Positions 9,131 through 17,680 of a stretch of DNA of 64,000 nt are shown here, in pieces. This stretch comes from Maridesulfovibrio salexigens DSM 2638 (GTDB lineage Bacteria; Desulfobacterota; Desulfovibrionia; Desulfovibrionales; Desulfovibrionaceae): contig NC_012881.1 of NCBI RefSeq assembly GCF_000023445.1, positions 1,679,501 through 1,743,500 on the forward strand, given 5' to 3'. The notes beneath the pieces are model-generated. The model saw only the letters and a program-made list of their open reading frames with translations, was not told where the DNA came from and did no database searches. Within the stretch, counting starts at the first letter, position 1, and each line of letters starts with the position of its first letter. The translations under genes were made by a program, and so were the position numbers.

Positions 9131-9811
9131 GTGGCTGAGAAGGAAAGTATAGCTCTTAAGGTTAGAAAGGCGGCCAAGTTCTTCGGAACAAGGTTGATTT
9201 TCAAGGATGTCAGTTGCGATGTACTGCGTGGAGAAATTCTTCTCGTAGTAGGGCGTAACGGTGCGGGTAAAACAACTCTGCTCAAGATCATGTCCGGGCT
9301 TTCGAGGCCTTCGGCCGGAGCTGCGGAGATTTTGACTGAGCCGGAAAAGACCGCTTATCTCGGGCATTCCACCTTTATTTATCCGCGTCTCAGCGGGGTG
9401 GCGAACCTTTCTTTCTGGGCTTCCATGTACGGCTTATCCCCGTCTCGCGAAGAGCTGATGGCTCTGCTGAAAAGGGTTGGGCTGGAACGTGCTGCCGAAG
9501 AACAGGCCGGTTCCTATTCACGGGGCATGGCTCAGCGTTTGAATCTGGCTCGAGTATTTCTTGTAAATCCGGATCTTCTTTTTCTGGATGAACCGGGAAC
9601 AGGGCTTGATCAGGCTTCACTCACTTTACTTCGTGATGAAGTTGTAGCCATGCGTGACCGTGGAACTGCCATTGTCTGGATCAGCCATGATGTAAACCAT
9701 GACACTGCTCTGGCCGACCGGGTTCTCGGACTGGCCGGACGCAAGATGGCTTACCTCGGTGCCGCTTCTGAATTCGACCCTGAAACCGTATTGGGAGGGG
9801 AGAATGCTTAA
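9131..9811 (+). CDS. ccmA: heme exporter ATP-binding protein CcmA
   Basis: ABC ATPase that, with CcmB and CcmC, drives release of holo-CcmE. Walker A is GRNGAGKTT at about residues 41-49. The signature region SYSRGMAQRLNLAR is a variant of LSGGQ, and Walker B LLFLDEP is followed by the switch histidine in WISHD. The start is GTG, ten bases after the ccmF stop. At 226 residues it is a normal single NBD. Its last codons overlap the ccmB start. Confidence 0.96.
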   Translation: MAEKESIALKVRKAAKFFGTRLIFKDVSCDVLRGEILLVVGRNGAGKTTLLKIMSGLSRPSAGAAEILTEPEKTAYLGHSTFIYPRLSGVANLSFWASMYGLSPSREELMALLKRVGLERAAEEQAGSYSRGMAQRLNLARVFLVNPDLLFLDEPGTGLDQASLTLLRDEVVAMRDRGTAIVWISHDVNHDTALADRVLGLAGRKMAYLGAASEFDPETVLGGENA

Positions 9812-10481
9812 GCGTGGATTGACAATAGCAGCCAAAGACCTGCGCCTATCTATAGGTGGAGGACAGGGACTGACTCAGGCTGTTCTTCTCGGACTTTTGC
9901 TGATCTTTGTATTCAGCTTATCGCGTCCGGCAGGGCAGTTGGTTGAGCCGCAGGCTGCTTCGGCCATCTTCTGGCTGGCATCCTCCTTCGGACTGGTTTT
10001 GGTTTTCAACACTTTGTTCTCAATGGAAGAATCAAACGAAGCGCGTTTGGGACTGCTTTCATCACCTGTCCCGCTTCACGCTGTCTGGTTCGGAAAAGGT
10101 CTTGCCGGATTCGGGCTGTTGATTTGCTCTCAGCTTGTATTCCTTCCGGCAACAATTGTATTTCTTGGTCAGGATATGAAGGGATCATTTGCAGTTTTTG
10201 CTGTAACCCTTCTGGCTGCTGACTGGGGATTGGTTTCACTCGGGGCTTTGCTTGGCGCAATTTCCCAAGGGCAGGCCGCAAGGGAATCATTGCTTTCAGT
10301 GATCCTTTTTCCCCTGTTGCTTCCTATCCTCCTTGGAGCGATACAATTGATGACTTCGGTATTTTCCGGAGTTAACCTTATGGACGAAAGTTCGTGGATG
10401 GGTATTATTGTTGCCGCCTCGGCTTTGTTCAGTGGTGCGGGCCTGATCCTGTTTCCTTTTGTATACAGCGGCGAGCAGTAG
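9804..10481 (+). CDS. ccmB: heme exporter membrane protein CcmB
   Basis: A 225-residue protein with about six hydrophobic segments, the CcmB permease partner of CcmA. The start at 9804 overlaps the ccmA end by 8 nt and has a very strong GGGAGGGGAG ribosome site; a longer frame to 9699 runs inside ccmA and is not credible. The sequence FNTLFSMEESNEARLGLL at about residues 66-83 is the conserved cytoplasmic loop of this family. Confidence 0.95.
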   Translation: MLKRGLTIAAKDLRLSIGGGQGLTQAVLLGLLLIFVFSLSRPAGQLVEPQAASAIFWLASSFGLVLVFNTLFSMEESNEARLGLLSSPVPLHAVWFGKGLAGFGLLICSQLVFLPATIVFLGQDMKGSFAVFAVTLLAADWGLVSLGALLGAISQGQAARESLLSVILFPLLLPILLGAIQLMTSVFSGVNLMDESSWMGIIVAASALFSGAGLILFPFVYSGEQ

Positions 10482-10515
10482 GCTGGTCGTTTAATATAGT
10501 TTACGGAGTTTATAA

Positions 10516-11181
10516 ATGAACCTTGCAATCGCAGCACTGCTGGCTGGTGTAGCACTCTGTGCCGGGCAGTATCTTATCTGGATGTATGCACCTATTGAAG
10601 TGACAATGGGTCTTGTTCAGAAGATTTTCTATGTCCACATGCCAATGGCGGCTTGGGCCATGATTAGTTTTTTCGTGGTTTTTCTCGCCAGTGCGGCGTA
10701 TTTGCTGAAACGTGATATTAAGTTTGATTACATTGCCGGAGCAGCTGCTGAGATCGGAGTTATCTTCAGCGGACTTGCACTTGTAACCGGTTCCATTTGG
10801 GGCAGGGCGGCATGGAATGTCTGGTGGACATGGGATCCGCGGCTGACCACTACATTAATTATGTGGTTTGTCTATGCTGCTTATCTTGTACTCAGGACTT
10901 CCCCCATGTCGGCGGAACGGCGTTCCCTTGTCTGTGCTGTTCTCGGAGTTGTCGCATTTGTAGATGTCCCTCTCGTTTTTTACTCTGCGCGACTCTGGAG
11001 AAGTGTGCATCCCAACGTAATCGGCGCAAAGGGCGGCGGAATGGAGCCTGAAATGTTGACTACTCTTATGGTCAACCTTGCTGCATTCGGTCTGTTCTGG
11101 CTGGTCCTGCTGGCTGTGCGTTACCGTCAGGTAAGGCTTTCCGGTCAGCTGGATGCAAAAATGGTCTGGGACCAAGATTAA
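10516..11181 (+). CDS. ccmC: heme handling protein CcmC
   Basis: A six-helix inner-membrane protein of 221 residues that presents heme to CcmE. The WWD motif appears as WGRAAWNVWWTWDPRLT near residues 95-111. The axial-ligand histidines are in FYVHMP (about residue 41) and SVHPN (about residue 165). A CGGAG ribosome site precedes the ATG. The following 170 bp before ccmD hold a dispersed palindrome. Confidence 0.96.
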   Translation: MNLAIAALLAGVALCAGQYLIWMYAPIEVTMGLVQKIFYVHMPMAAWAMISFFVVFLASAAYLLKRDIKFDYIAGAAAEIGVIFSGLALVTGSIWGRAAWNVWWTWDPRLTTTLIMWFVYAAYLVLRTSPMSAERRSLVCAVLGVVAFVDVPLVFYSARLWRSVHPNVIGAKGGGMEPEMLTTLMVNLAAFGLFWLVLLAVRYRQVRLSGQLDAKMVWDQD

Positions 11182-11199
11182 TATTAAATGACTAAACTG

Positions 11200-11345
11200 C
11201 CATACGATGCGGCAAGCCTTTACTGAAAAAGTTTGGGATTCTTGCATTAGCCCTTAGGCGAGCGGTCCTCCGCGAGTCTTAGGGATAACGACAGTGGAAC
11301 AAACCCTTTTTAGATGGTTTAAGCCGCCGGAGGCGAGGAGTACAT
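11200..11345. repeat. dispersed palindrome, copy 2 (interrupted) between ccmC and ccmD
   Basis: The outer parts AAAAAGTTTGGGATTCTT (11226-11243) and GGTTTAAGCCGCCGGAGGCG (11317-11336) match other copies. About 70 bp containing its own imperfect hairpin (CCCTTAGG...TCTTAGGG, about 11251-11284) is present between them. The GAGGAG at its right end lies close to the ccmD start and may serve as its ribosome site. Confidence 0.65.
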
Positions 11346-11350
11346 ATATA

Positions 11351-11491
11351 ATGAACAGTGAAACATATCTTCTGATTGCTAATGTTGCTGTTTGGGTCGT
11401 TATTGCCGGTTATCTGGCATTTATCGCGGCTAAGGGTGCATCCATGGACCGCCGTATCAGGCAGATGGAGATGCTCGATAATGACAAGTAA
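11351..11491 (+). CDS. ccmD: CcmD-like small membrane protein
   Basis: A 46-residue protein with one hydrophobic helix (ETYLLIANVAVWVVIAGYL) and a charged cytoplasmic tail (MDRRIRQMEMLDNDK). This is the size and topology of CcmD, which stabilises CcmABC-CcmE. The call rests on position directly after ccmC and on topology, since CcmD is poorly conserved. A longer in-frame start at 11294 lies in the repeat. Its end overlaps the next gene by 11 nt. Confidence 0.85.
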   Translation: MNSETYLLIANVAVWVVIAGYLAFIAAKGASMDRRIRQMEMLDNDK

Positions 11492-12104
11492 ATCACTCAA
11501 AGACTTTACCCTCAGCGGAGGACAGAAAGCTGTTGTCTGGCTGTTGGGCTTAGCTCTTGTTGCATTGTTTGTTTCATCTCTTACTTACCGTATGAGCCAC
11601 CCCGGCAATAAGGTAGAATTCCAGCAGCGCAGCAGCGGTGGCGGAATGCCCGGAGGCATGGGTGAGGGAATGAGCGAAGATGCCATGAAGCATGTACGTG
11701 AACTCATGGAACGTATGGGCAAGGATCCCGAGAACATGGAAATCCAGCTCGAACTTGCAAATTCTTTCATGATGATCAGGGCTTATGGCCGTGCACAGAC
11801 TTTCTTTGAAAAAGTAGTCAGTGTAGAGCCGAAAAATGTACAGGCTCTGATGGGTCTGGGTATGTGTTTTTATCAGGCTGAGCAGTTTGAAAAGGCTGCC
11901 GAGGCTTTTGATAAGATTGTGGCTATTACCCCTGATGACTCAATGGCGCTGTTTAATGCTGCTATCGTGAAAAAATACTATCTGCATAAGCATGAAGAAG
12001 CTGACGCACAGCTGAAGCAGATTGTAGATAATCCCAAGTCTTCTGCTGAAATGAAAAAACGTGCAGAAGAAGAACTGAAACGGGACGCTCACGCAGAGCA
12101 ATAG
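11481..12104 (+). CDS. TPR protein of the ccm operon (CcmI-like role inferred)
   Basis: A 207-residue protein with an N-terminal anchor (about residues 15-33), a Gly/Met-rich linker (GGGMPGGMGEGM) and tetratricopeptide repeats from about residue 60 to 190. The start overlaps ccmD and is preceded by GGAG. As the last gene before the operon terminator, it may hold apocytochrome the way the TPR domain of CcmI/CycH does. That role is inferred from context. No CcmG or CcmH gene follows. Confidence 0.85.
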   Translation: MTSKSLKDFTLSGGQKAVVWLLGLALVALFVSSLTYRMSHPGNKVEFQQRSSGGGMPGGMGEGMSEDAMKHVRELMERMGKDPENMEIQLELANSFMMIRAYGRAQTFFEKVVSVEPKNVQALMGLGMCFYQAEQFEKAAEAFDKIVAITPDDSMALFNAAIVKKYYLHKHEEADAQLKQIVDNPKSSAEMKKRAEEELKRDAHAEQ

Positions 12105-12124
12105 TTTTAGTAAATAAGAATTAG

Positions 12125-12160
12125 AAAAAGGGAATCCGCAAAAACGGGTTCCCTTTTTTT
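12125..12160 (+). terminator. intrinsic terminator of the ccm operon
   Basis: The stem AAAAAGGGAA-CCG...CGG-TTCCCTTTTT with a purine-rich loop is followed by more T residues, 20 nt after the TPR gene. Confidence 0.85.
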
Positions 12161-12315
12161 GTTTTTGCGTTTTTGTTCGGTTGTAATTTTGCTTAAAAAG
12201 TATTTGGTGAGCGTTTGCTCCGAATATTATATCTTTTAGAGGGTAAAAAAGGCGCCAAAACAGACTATTTTTTTACGAGTAAGTTAATTTGGTTTACTTT
12301 ATTCGTGATTTCCAG

Positions 12316-12352
12316 GCAAACGTTGACAAGTTTGCTCAATGCTGGGTAATTA
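12316..12352 (+). promoter_or_regulatory. liv operon promoter with operator-like inverted repeat
   Basis: TTGACA at 12323-12328 is followed after 18 nt by TAATTA at 12347-12352. The inverted repeat GCAAAC (12316-12321) and GTTTGC (12330-12335) flanks the -35 box, a layout suited to repression or activation by a dimeric regulator. The rest of the 475-bp gap upstream of livJ holds no gene I can support, only a small hairpin near 12448-12462. Confidence 0.5.
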
Positions 12353-12583
12353 ATACTGCAAGACAGGTTGGTTTTCTCGCAATTTTATTATGTCCGTCTT
12401 GCCGGATTTGGACATTGGCGGGGATTAATCAATGAATTGTCGTAGTCTGCTGTTTTCAACAGCTGTATTAACATGATAGGGTTATTCACGTTTTCTTCTT
12501 GTGGCGATTCACGAGTTGTTACGCAGGTGAATACGGTAACCGGGCTCGAACGGCCCAAATCAACGCAGTCAAGGAGTGTTATG

Positions 12584-13699
12584 ATGAAACGTTCATTGCT
12601 GGTTCTGCTGGTCGCAGCTATGATGACCATCGGTAGTTTCGGTTCTGCATCAGCAGGCAAAATTGTTCTCGGTGTTCCCGGTGCCCATAGTGGCGACCTC
12701 GCTTCCTACGGCCTTCCCACTGTTGAAGCTGCCAAGCTCGTAGTTAAGTCTATCAACGAGTCCGGCGGTGTTAACGGTGAGCAGGTTGTTCTTTCCCTTC
12801 AGGATGACCAGTGCAAACCTGAATTCGCCACCAACGCGGCTATGAAGCTTCTTTCCGATCAGGTAAACGTTGTTCTCGGCCACATTTGTTCCGGTCCGAC
12901 CAAGGCAGCTCTGCCCATCTATAAAGATTCCGGTCTGGTCTGCATGTCTCCCTCCGCAACCAGCCCCTCGCTGACCTTAAGCGGTGACTACCCCAACTTT
13001 TTCAGAACAATCGCTTCCGATGACGCTCAGGGTGCATTGGCAGCTATGTTTGCTATTGAAAAACTCGGCCTCAAAAAGCCTGCTATCATCCATGACAAAG
13101 GTGACTACGGTAAGGGTTTTGCTGAGTACACTATGAAGTACATCAAAGAAAAAGGTGTTGAGCCTGTTCTTTTTGAAGGTGTAACTCCCGGTGCTGTGGA
13201 TTACTCCGCTGTAGTACAGAAAGTTAAGGCTTCCGGTGCAGACGGCGTTATCTTCGGTGGTTACCATCCTGAAGCATCCAAGGTTGTTTCCCAGATGCGT
13301 AAAAAGAAAATGACCATCCCCTTCCTTTCCGATGACGGTGTTAAGGCTCAGACCTTTATCGACATCGCTGGTGAAGCATCTGAGGGTGTATACGCAACCG
13401 GTCCTCAGGACATTACCGGTAACCCCATGTATAAGGTTGCTCTCAAGCAGTACAAAGATTCCCATTACGGTGCTGAGCCCGGTGCTTTCTACTTTGAAGC
13501 ATATTCCGCAGCTCTGGCCCTGCTCAAGGCTATTGAATTCGCCAAGTCCACTGATTACGACAAAATCGTTGAAGCTCTGCGCACCAACGAAGTTGAAACT
13601 CCTGTAGGTAAGATTAAGTTCGATGCCAAGGGTGATGCAATCGGTGTAGGTTTCGCTGTTTATCAGGTGAAAAATGGTGAGTACGTAGAAGTTAACTAG
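12584..13699 (+). CDS. livJ: branched-chain amino acid ABC transporter substrate-binding protein
   Basis: A periplasmic binding protein of the Leu/Ile/Val type. Residues 1 to about 24 are a Sec signal peptide (KRSLLVLLVAAMMTIGSFGSASA), followed by the mature start GKIVLGVPGAHSGDLASYG. It has the two-lobed type 1 periplasmic-binding fold over 370 residues. AAGGAG lies upstream of two adjacent ATG codons (12581 and 12584); the second has the better 7-nt spacing. It is the first gene of livJHMGF. Substrate preference within aliphatic amino acids cannot be read from sequence. Confidence 0.95.
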   Translation: MKRSLLVLLVAAMMTIGSFGSASAGKIVLGVPGAHSGDLASYGLPTVEAAKLVVKSINESGGVNGEQVVLSLQDDQCKPEFATNAAMKLLSDQVNVVLGHICSGPTKAALPIYKDSGLVCMSPSATSPSLTLSGDYPNFFRTIASDDAQGALAAMFAIEKLGLKKPAIIHDKGDYGKGFAEYTMKYIKEKGVEPVLFEGVTPGAVDYSAVVQKVKASGADGVIFGGYHPEASKVVSQMRKKKMTIPFLSDDGVKAQTFIDIAGEASEGVYATGPQDITGNPMYKVALKQYKDSHYGAEPGAFYFEAYSAALALLKAIEFAKSTDYDKIVEALRTNEVETPVGKIKFDAKGDAIGVGFAVYQVKNGEYVEVN

Positions 13700-13775
13700 G
13701 CTTCTTTTTTAGCAATTCCGGTTCAGGGGACAGGTGTATTGCCTGTCCCCTGAGTCTTGATTCAGCAGGGTCCAA

Positions 13776-14678
13776 ATGGAATATTTTCTGGAATTATTCT
13801 TCAGTGGTCTGACCAGAGGAAGCATTTATGCGCTTATCGCTCTTGGTTACACCATGGTTTACGGCATTATTGAACTGATCAACTTTGCCCATGGCGAAAT
13901 TTATATGATCGGGGCCTTTGTGGGACTCGTTGTCGCAGGTATTTTGACCAGCTTCGGCTTTCCAGCGGCTTCCATCATTGTTCTGGCCTCCATTGCAGCT
14001 ATTATTTACGCTGCTGCATATGGTTATACTCTTGAAAAGATTGCTTACCGCCCCCTGCGTGATGCGCCGAGACTTTCTCCGCTCATTTCTGCAATCGGTA
14101 TGTCCATTTTTCTCCAGAACTATGTGATGCTTTCCCAGACTTCCGATTTTCTTTCCTTCCCTAACCTTATTCCCGAATTTCACTTTCTCGGAAAATTTGA
14201 ATCCATGATCGGCTCATCCGACTTTGTAATTATTGTCGTTGCCGCTGTGGTCATGGTTGCCCTTAACCTTTTTATCAAATTTACCAGAATGGGTAAGGCC
14301 ATGCGCGCCACGGCTCAAAACCGTAAAATGGCCATGCTTGTCGGTATCAACGTTGATCAGGTTATTTCAGCCACCTTTGTTATCGGTTCCGCACTTGCGG
14401 CGGTCGGTGGTGTTCTTATTGCCTCGCATATCGGGCAGATCAACTTTTTTATTGGATTTATCGCAGGTATCAAGGCTTTCACAGCCGCTGTTCTTGGCGG
14501 AATCGGTTCTGTTCCCGGCGCTATGCTGGGCGGCCTTATTCTCGGCTGGACCGAAAGTTTCTGCACCGGATACGTTTCCAGTGACTACGAAGACGTTTTC
14601 GCCTTCGCACTGCTGGTTCTGATCCTCATCTTCAGACCTTCCGGACTGCTTGGAAAGGCTAAGACCCAGAAGGTATAA
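13776..14678 (+). CDS. livH: branched-chain amino acid ABC transporter permease LivH
   Basis: A 300-residue membrane protein with about eight hydrophobic segments. The N-terminus SGLTRGSIYALIALGYTMVYGIIELINFAHGEIYMIGAF is the classic LivH opening, and the C-terminal AVLGGIGSVPGAMLGGLILG loop is the EAA-like contact with the ATPases. It pairs with LivM. A short palindromic spacer (GGGGACAGG...CCTGTCCCC, about 13725-13751) separates it from livJ. Confidence 0.96.
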   Translation: MEYFLELFFSGLTRGSIYALIALGYTMVYGIIELINFAHGEIYMIGAFVGLVVAGILTSFGFPAASIIVLASIAAIIYAAAYGYTLEKIAYRPLRDAPRLSPLISAIGMSIFLQNYVMLSQTSDFLSFPNLIPEFHFLGKFESMIGSSDFVIIVVAAVVMVALNLFIKFTRMGKAMRATAQNRKMAMLVGINVDQVISATFVIGSALAAVGGVLIASHIGQINFFIGFIAGIKAFTAAVLGGIGSVPGAMLGGLILGWTESFCTGYVSSDYEDVFAFALLVLILIFRPSGLLGKAKTQKV

Positions 14679-14746
14679 CAGCAAGGCTGATGGTGCGGGA
14701 ACCGCTTCCCGCTGATTGAAAATGATAAAAATGGATATCTTTTAAT

Positions 14747-15970
14747 ATGGAAGGCTTGAAAAAATCTATTCTGGCTTCATTGTGGTTCATGTTTTTGACC
14801 CTGCCTATTATGGGGGTCTTCGTGAACACCATTGATAAGTCTGTCACCTGGCATTTGGACCGGGTTTTATATGTGGGTGCGGCGGCCTTTGTCCTTTCAT
14901 TTCTCTGGCGGTATATGCTTGAGCGCAAAGAAAAGGGCAAGAAGGCGGAAGAACAATCCAGTGTTGAGAAAATTACGATTCTTAATAAATTACTGGCTAA
15001 TCCGAAATTTTTCTGGCCTGCGGTCATTGCTGTTGCCGGTTTTGCAATCGCATTTCCCAAACTGTTTTCAATGTATCAAGTCAACGTCATGACTTCGGCA
15101 CTAATCTATGTAGTGCTTGGTCTGGGGTTGAATATTGTTGTCGGTCTTGCCGGACTGTTGGACCTTGGTTTTGTAGCTTTCTATGCTGTCGGCGCATATT
15201 CTTACGCACTTATGAATATGTACTGGGGAATCAGCTTCTGGGTGGCATTGCCGCTTGGAGCACTGCTGGGAGCCTTCTGCGGTATACTGCTCGGTTTTCC
15301 GGTACTGCGCCTGCGCGGTGATTATCTGGCTATCGTAACCCTCGGTTTCGGTGAGATTATTCGTCTTGTGCTGGAAAACTGGGGTAGCTTTACTCATGGC
15401 CCGGCCGGTATCTCCAATATTGCCCGTCCTGAATTCTTCGGCCTCGCCAAAGGATTCATGGCCCAGATCAACTTTATGTATTATTTGATGCTGGTTCTGG
15501 TGGTTTTTACCATCTTCGTGGTTAACAGGCTTAAGAATTCCCGTATCGGGCGTGCATGGCAGGCCTTGCGTGAGGATGAGATCGCTTGTCAGGCTATGGG
15601 TATCGATAAGATGAAAACCAAGCTCATGGCCTTCTCGCTGGGAGCTACATGGGCCGGTATGGTAGGGGTTGTTTTTGCTGCCAAGACCACTTTCATCAAC
15701 CCTGCGTCATTCACGTTCCTTGAATCGGCAATTATTCTTTCCATTGTTGTTCTCGGTGGTATGGGTTCCATCCTCGGGGTTATTCTCGGTGCATTGGTGC
15801 TGATTCTGCTGCCCGAATACATGAGGGATTTTTCTGAATACCGTATGCTCATCTTCGGCGCGACCATGGTTCTGGTTATGGTCTTCAGGCCGCAGGGACT
15901 GGTTCGTGATGTTCGGAAGAAAATTGATATCAGCGCAGTGAAAAAGGCTTTAGGTGGCGCCCATGAGTAA
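14747..15970 (+). CDS. livM: branched-chain amino acid ABC transporter permease LivM
   Basis: The second permease, 407 residues. It has an N-terminal extension with two helices and a charged linker (residues 1 to about 85) before the family core. The core includes VLGLGLNIVVGLAGLLDLGFVAFYAVGAY (about 124-152) and VVLGGMGSILGVILGALVL near the C-terminus. The last eight bases overlap livG. Only a weak ribosome site is seen at the ATG. Confidence 0.96.
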   Translation: MEGLKKSILASLWFMFLTLPIMGVFVNTIDKSVTWHLDRVLYVGAAAFVLSFLWRYMLERKEKGKKAEEQSSVEKITILNKLLANPKFFWPAVIAVAGFAIAFPKLFSMYQVNVMTSALIYVVLGLGLNIVVGLAGLLDLGFVAFYAVGAYSYALMNMYWGISFWVALPLGALLGAFCGILLGFPVLRLRGDYLAIVTLGFGEIIRLVLENWGSFTHGPAGISNIARPEFFGLAKGFMAQINFMYYLMLVLVVFTIFVVNRLKNSRIGRAWQALREDEIACQAMGIDKMKTKLMAFSLGATWAGMVGVVFAAKTTFINPASFTFLESAIILSIVVLGGMGSILGVILGALVLILLPEYMRDFSEYRMLIFGATMVLVMVFRPQGLVRDVRKKIDISAVKKALGGAHE

Positions 15971-16766
15971 TGAAAGAAGAACAGTTCTCCAAGTTAAGGG
16001 TGTCAGCAAGGATTTCGGTGGATTGCGTGCTCTTGATGATGTTGATCTTGATGTGAAGGAAGGGGAGATTGTTGCTCTTATTGGACCAAACGGGGCAGGT
16101 AAGACAACTTTCTTTAACTGCATTACCGGAATCTATACTCCGACAGAGGGTGATGTTAATATCGATCCCAAAGGTGAAGGCTTTAAACGCATCAATGGCA
16201 TGAAGCCAAATCATGTAACCGAATTGGGAATGGCCCGTACTTTCCAGAATATCAGGCTGTTTCCGTCCATGTCGGTTATTGAAAATGTCATGATCGGTTG
16301 TCATTGCCGGACTAAGGCTACTTTCCTCGGTGCAGTTTTTCGTGATCCCCGAACCCGTAGAGAAGAGCAGGAGACCATCCTAAAAAGTTATGAACTTCTG
16401 CAGGAACTCGGTCTAGATCAGTATGCGGACGAACTGGCCCGTAACCTTCCGTATGGTGCGCAACGCAGGCTGGAGATTGCTCGTGCTTTAGCAACTGATC
16501 CTTTCATTTTGCTTCTGGATGAACCTGCGGCAGGTATGAACCCGCAGGAAACCTCAGAGCTTGAAGAGCTTATCGTTTCCATCAAGGATAAGCACAACAT
16601 CTCAGTTCTGCTCATTGAGCATGATATGAAAATGGTTATGTCATTGTCGGACCGTTTGTTTGTGCTTGAATACGGTCGCGAGATTGCCCACGGCACACCT
16701 AAGGAAGTCAGCGAGAACCCCGCTGTAATCAAGGCTTATCTCGGGGAGGAACTCGTCGATGCTTAA
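15963..16766 (+). CDS. livG: branched-chain amino acid ABC transporter ATP-binding protein LivG
   Basis: A 267-residue ABC ATPase with Walker A GPNGAGKTT, an insertion typical of LivG (residues about 65-90), the unusual signature LPYGAQRRLEIARAL in place of LSGGQ (normal for LivG), and Walker B LLLDEPAAGMNP. The ATG at 15963 overlaps livM and has TAGGTGG upstream; a GTG nine bases earlier is less likely. Confidence 0.96.
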   Translation: MSNERRTVLQVKGVSKDFGGLRALDDVDLDVKEGEIVALIGPNGAGKTTFFNCITGIYTPTEGDVNIDPKGEGFKRINGMKPNHVTELGMARTFQNIRLFPSMSVIENVMIGCHCRTKATFLGAVFRDPRTRREEQETILKSYELLQELGLDQYADELARNLPYGAQRRLEIARALATDPFILLLDEPAAGMNPQETSELEELIVSIKDKHNISVLLIEHDMKMVMSLSDRLFVLEYGREIAHGTPKEVSENPAVIKAYLGEELVDA

Positions 16767-17466
16767 ACTTAAGAATGTAAACACCTTTTATGGTAATATT
16801 CAGGCCCTTCGTAATATCAATATCGAAGTAGAGCAGGGAGAAATTATCACCCTTATCGGGGCCAACGGTGCAGGGAAGACCACCACTCTGATGACTATCA
16901 GCGGTGTCGTGCCGCCGAGAACAGGTGAAGTGCTCTACAATGGAGAGCCGATTCATAAGACTAAGCCGGATAAGATCGTAAAAATGGGTATTTCACAGGT
17001 TCCGGAAGGGCGTCTGATTTTCCCGGACCTGACCATTACCGAGAACCTTGATATGGGTGCGTTCCTGCGTGACGACAAGAGCGGGGTAAAGGCTGACATG
17101 GATCATGTATTTGAGCTTTTTCCCATCCTCTATGAACGTCGCAAGCAGCTTGGCGGTAACCTTTCCGGCGGTGAACAGCAGATGCTGGCCATTTCCCGCG
17201 CACTCATGGCTCGTCCAAAGCTTTTACTCCTGGATGAACCGTCCCTTGGTCTTGCCCCGCTGATTATCCGCCAGATCTTTGAGATCGTGAAAAAGATTAA
17301 CGAGGAAAGCGGCACCACTGTTTTCCTGGTAGAGCAGAACGCAAACCTTGCTTTGAAAACTGCTCATCGTGGATATGTAATGGAAAATGGAGAAATCATC
17401 CTTTCCGACAGTAGTGACAAACTCCTCGCCAACGAAGATATCAAGAAGGCATATCTTGGCTTGTAG
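16759..17466 (+). CDS. livF: branched-chain amino acid ABC transporter ATP-binding protein LivF
   Basis: A 235-residue ABC ATPase with Walker A GANGAGKTT, signature LSGGEQQMLAISRAL, Walker B LLLDEPSLGLAP and the switch region VEQN. It forms the nucleotide-binding heterodimer with LivG. It overlaps livG by 8 nt, with GGGGAGGA upstream, and closes the operon. A 19-bp perfect palindrome follows. Confidence 0.96.
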   Translation: MLKLKNVNTFYGNIQALRNINIEVEQGEIITLIGANGAGKTTTLMTISGVVPPRTGEVLYNGEPIHKTKPDKIVKMGISQVPEGRLIFPDLTITENLDMGAFLRDDKSGVKADMDHVFELFPILYERRKQLGGNLSGGEQQMLAISRALMARPKLLLLDEPSLGLAPLIIRQIFEIVKKINEESGTTVFLVEQNANLALKTAHRGYVMENGEIILSDSSDKLLANEDIKKAYLGL

Positions 17467-17486
17467 TTTAATTATAAAATTAAAAC

Positions 17487-17560
17487 GGCAAAGCCGTGAG
17501 AAAAGTTTTATGAGAGTCCGGAGAACCCTTTCCCAAAAGGGTTCTCCGGACTCTGAAGGT
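17487..17560. repeat. dispersed palindrome, copy 3, after livF
   Basis: A perfect 19-bp inverted repeat (arms 17513-17531 and 17536-17554, beginning AGAGTCCGGAGAACCC) with a 4-nt loop. GGCAAAGCC lies upstream, as at other copies. No T-run follows, so it is not a standard terminator. Confidence 0.75.
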
Positions 17561-17646
17561 TTGTTGGTGGCAAATTAATTATTGACAAAAATCAGCCCTG
17601 CACATATGCGGGGCCGAACACTTTTAATAACTTTTCTGTTACGGCC

Positions 17647-17674
17647 TTGAGTCCGGTGCAAAAAAGTATATAAT
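17647..17674 (+). promoter_or_regulatory. strong promoter upstream of the guaB leader
   Basis: TTGAGT (17647-17652), 16 nt, then a perfect TATAAT (17669-17674). Transcription would begin near 17681. Confidence 0.75.
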
Positions 17675-17680
17675 CAGTTT

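Noticed and set aside
9699-9803. Longer N-terminus for CcmB
   Set aside because: It lies inside ccmA in another frame; the start at 9804 has a very strong ribosome site and gives the family N-terminus.
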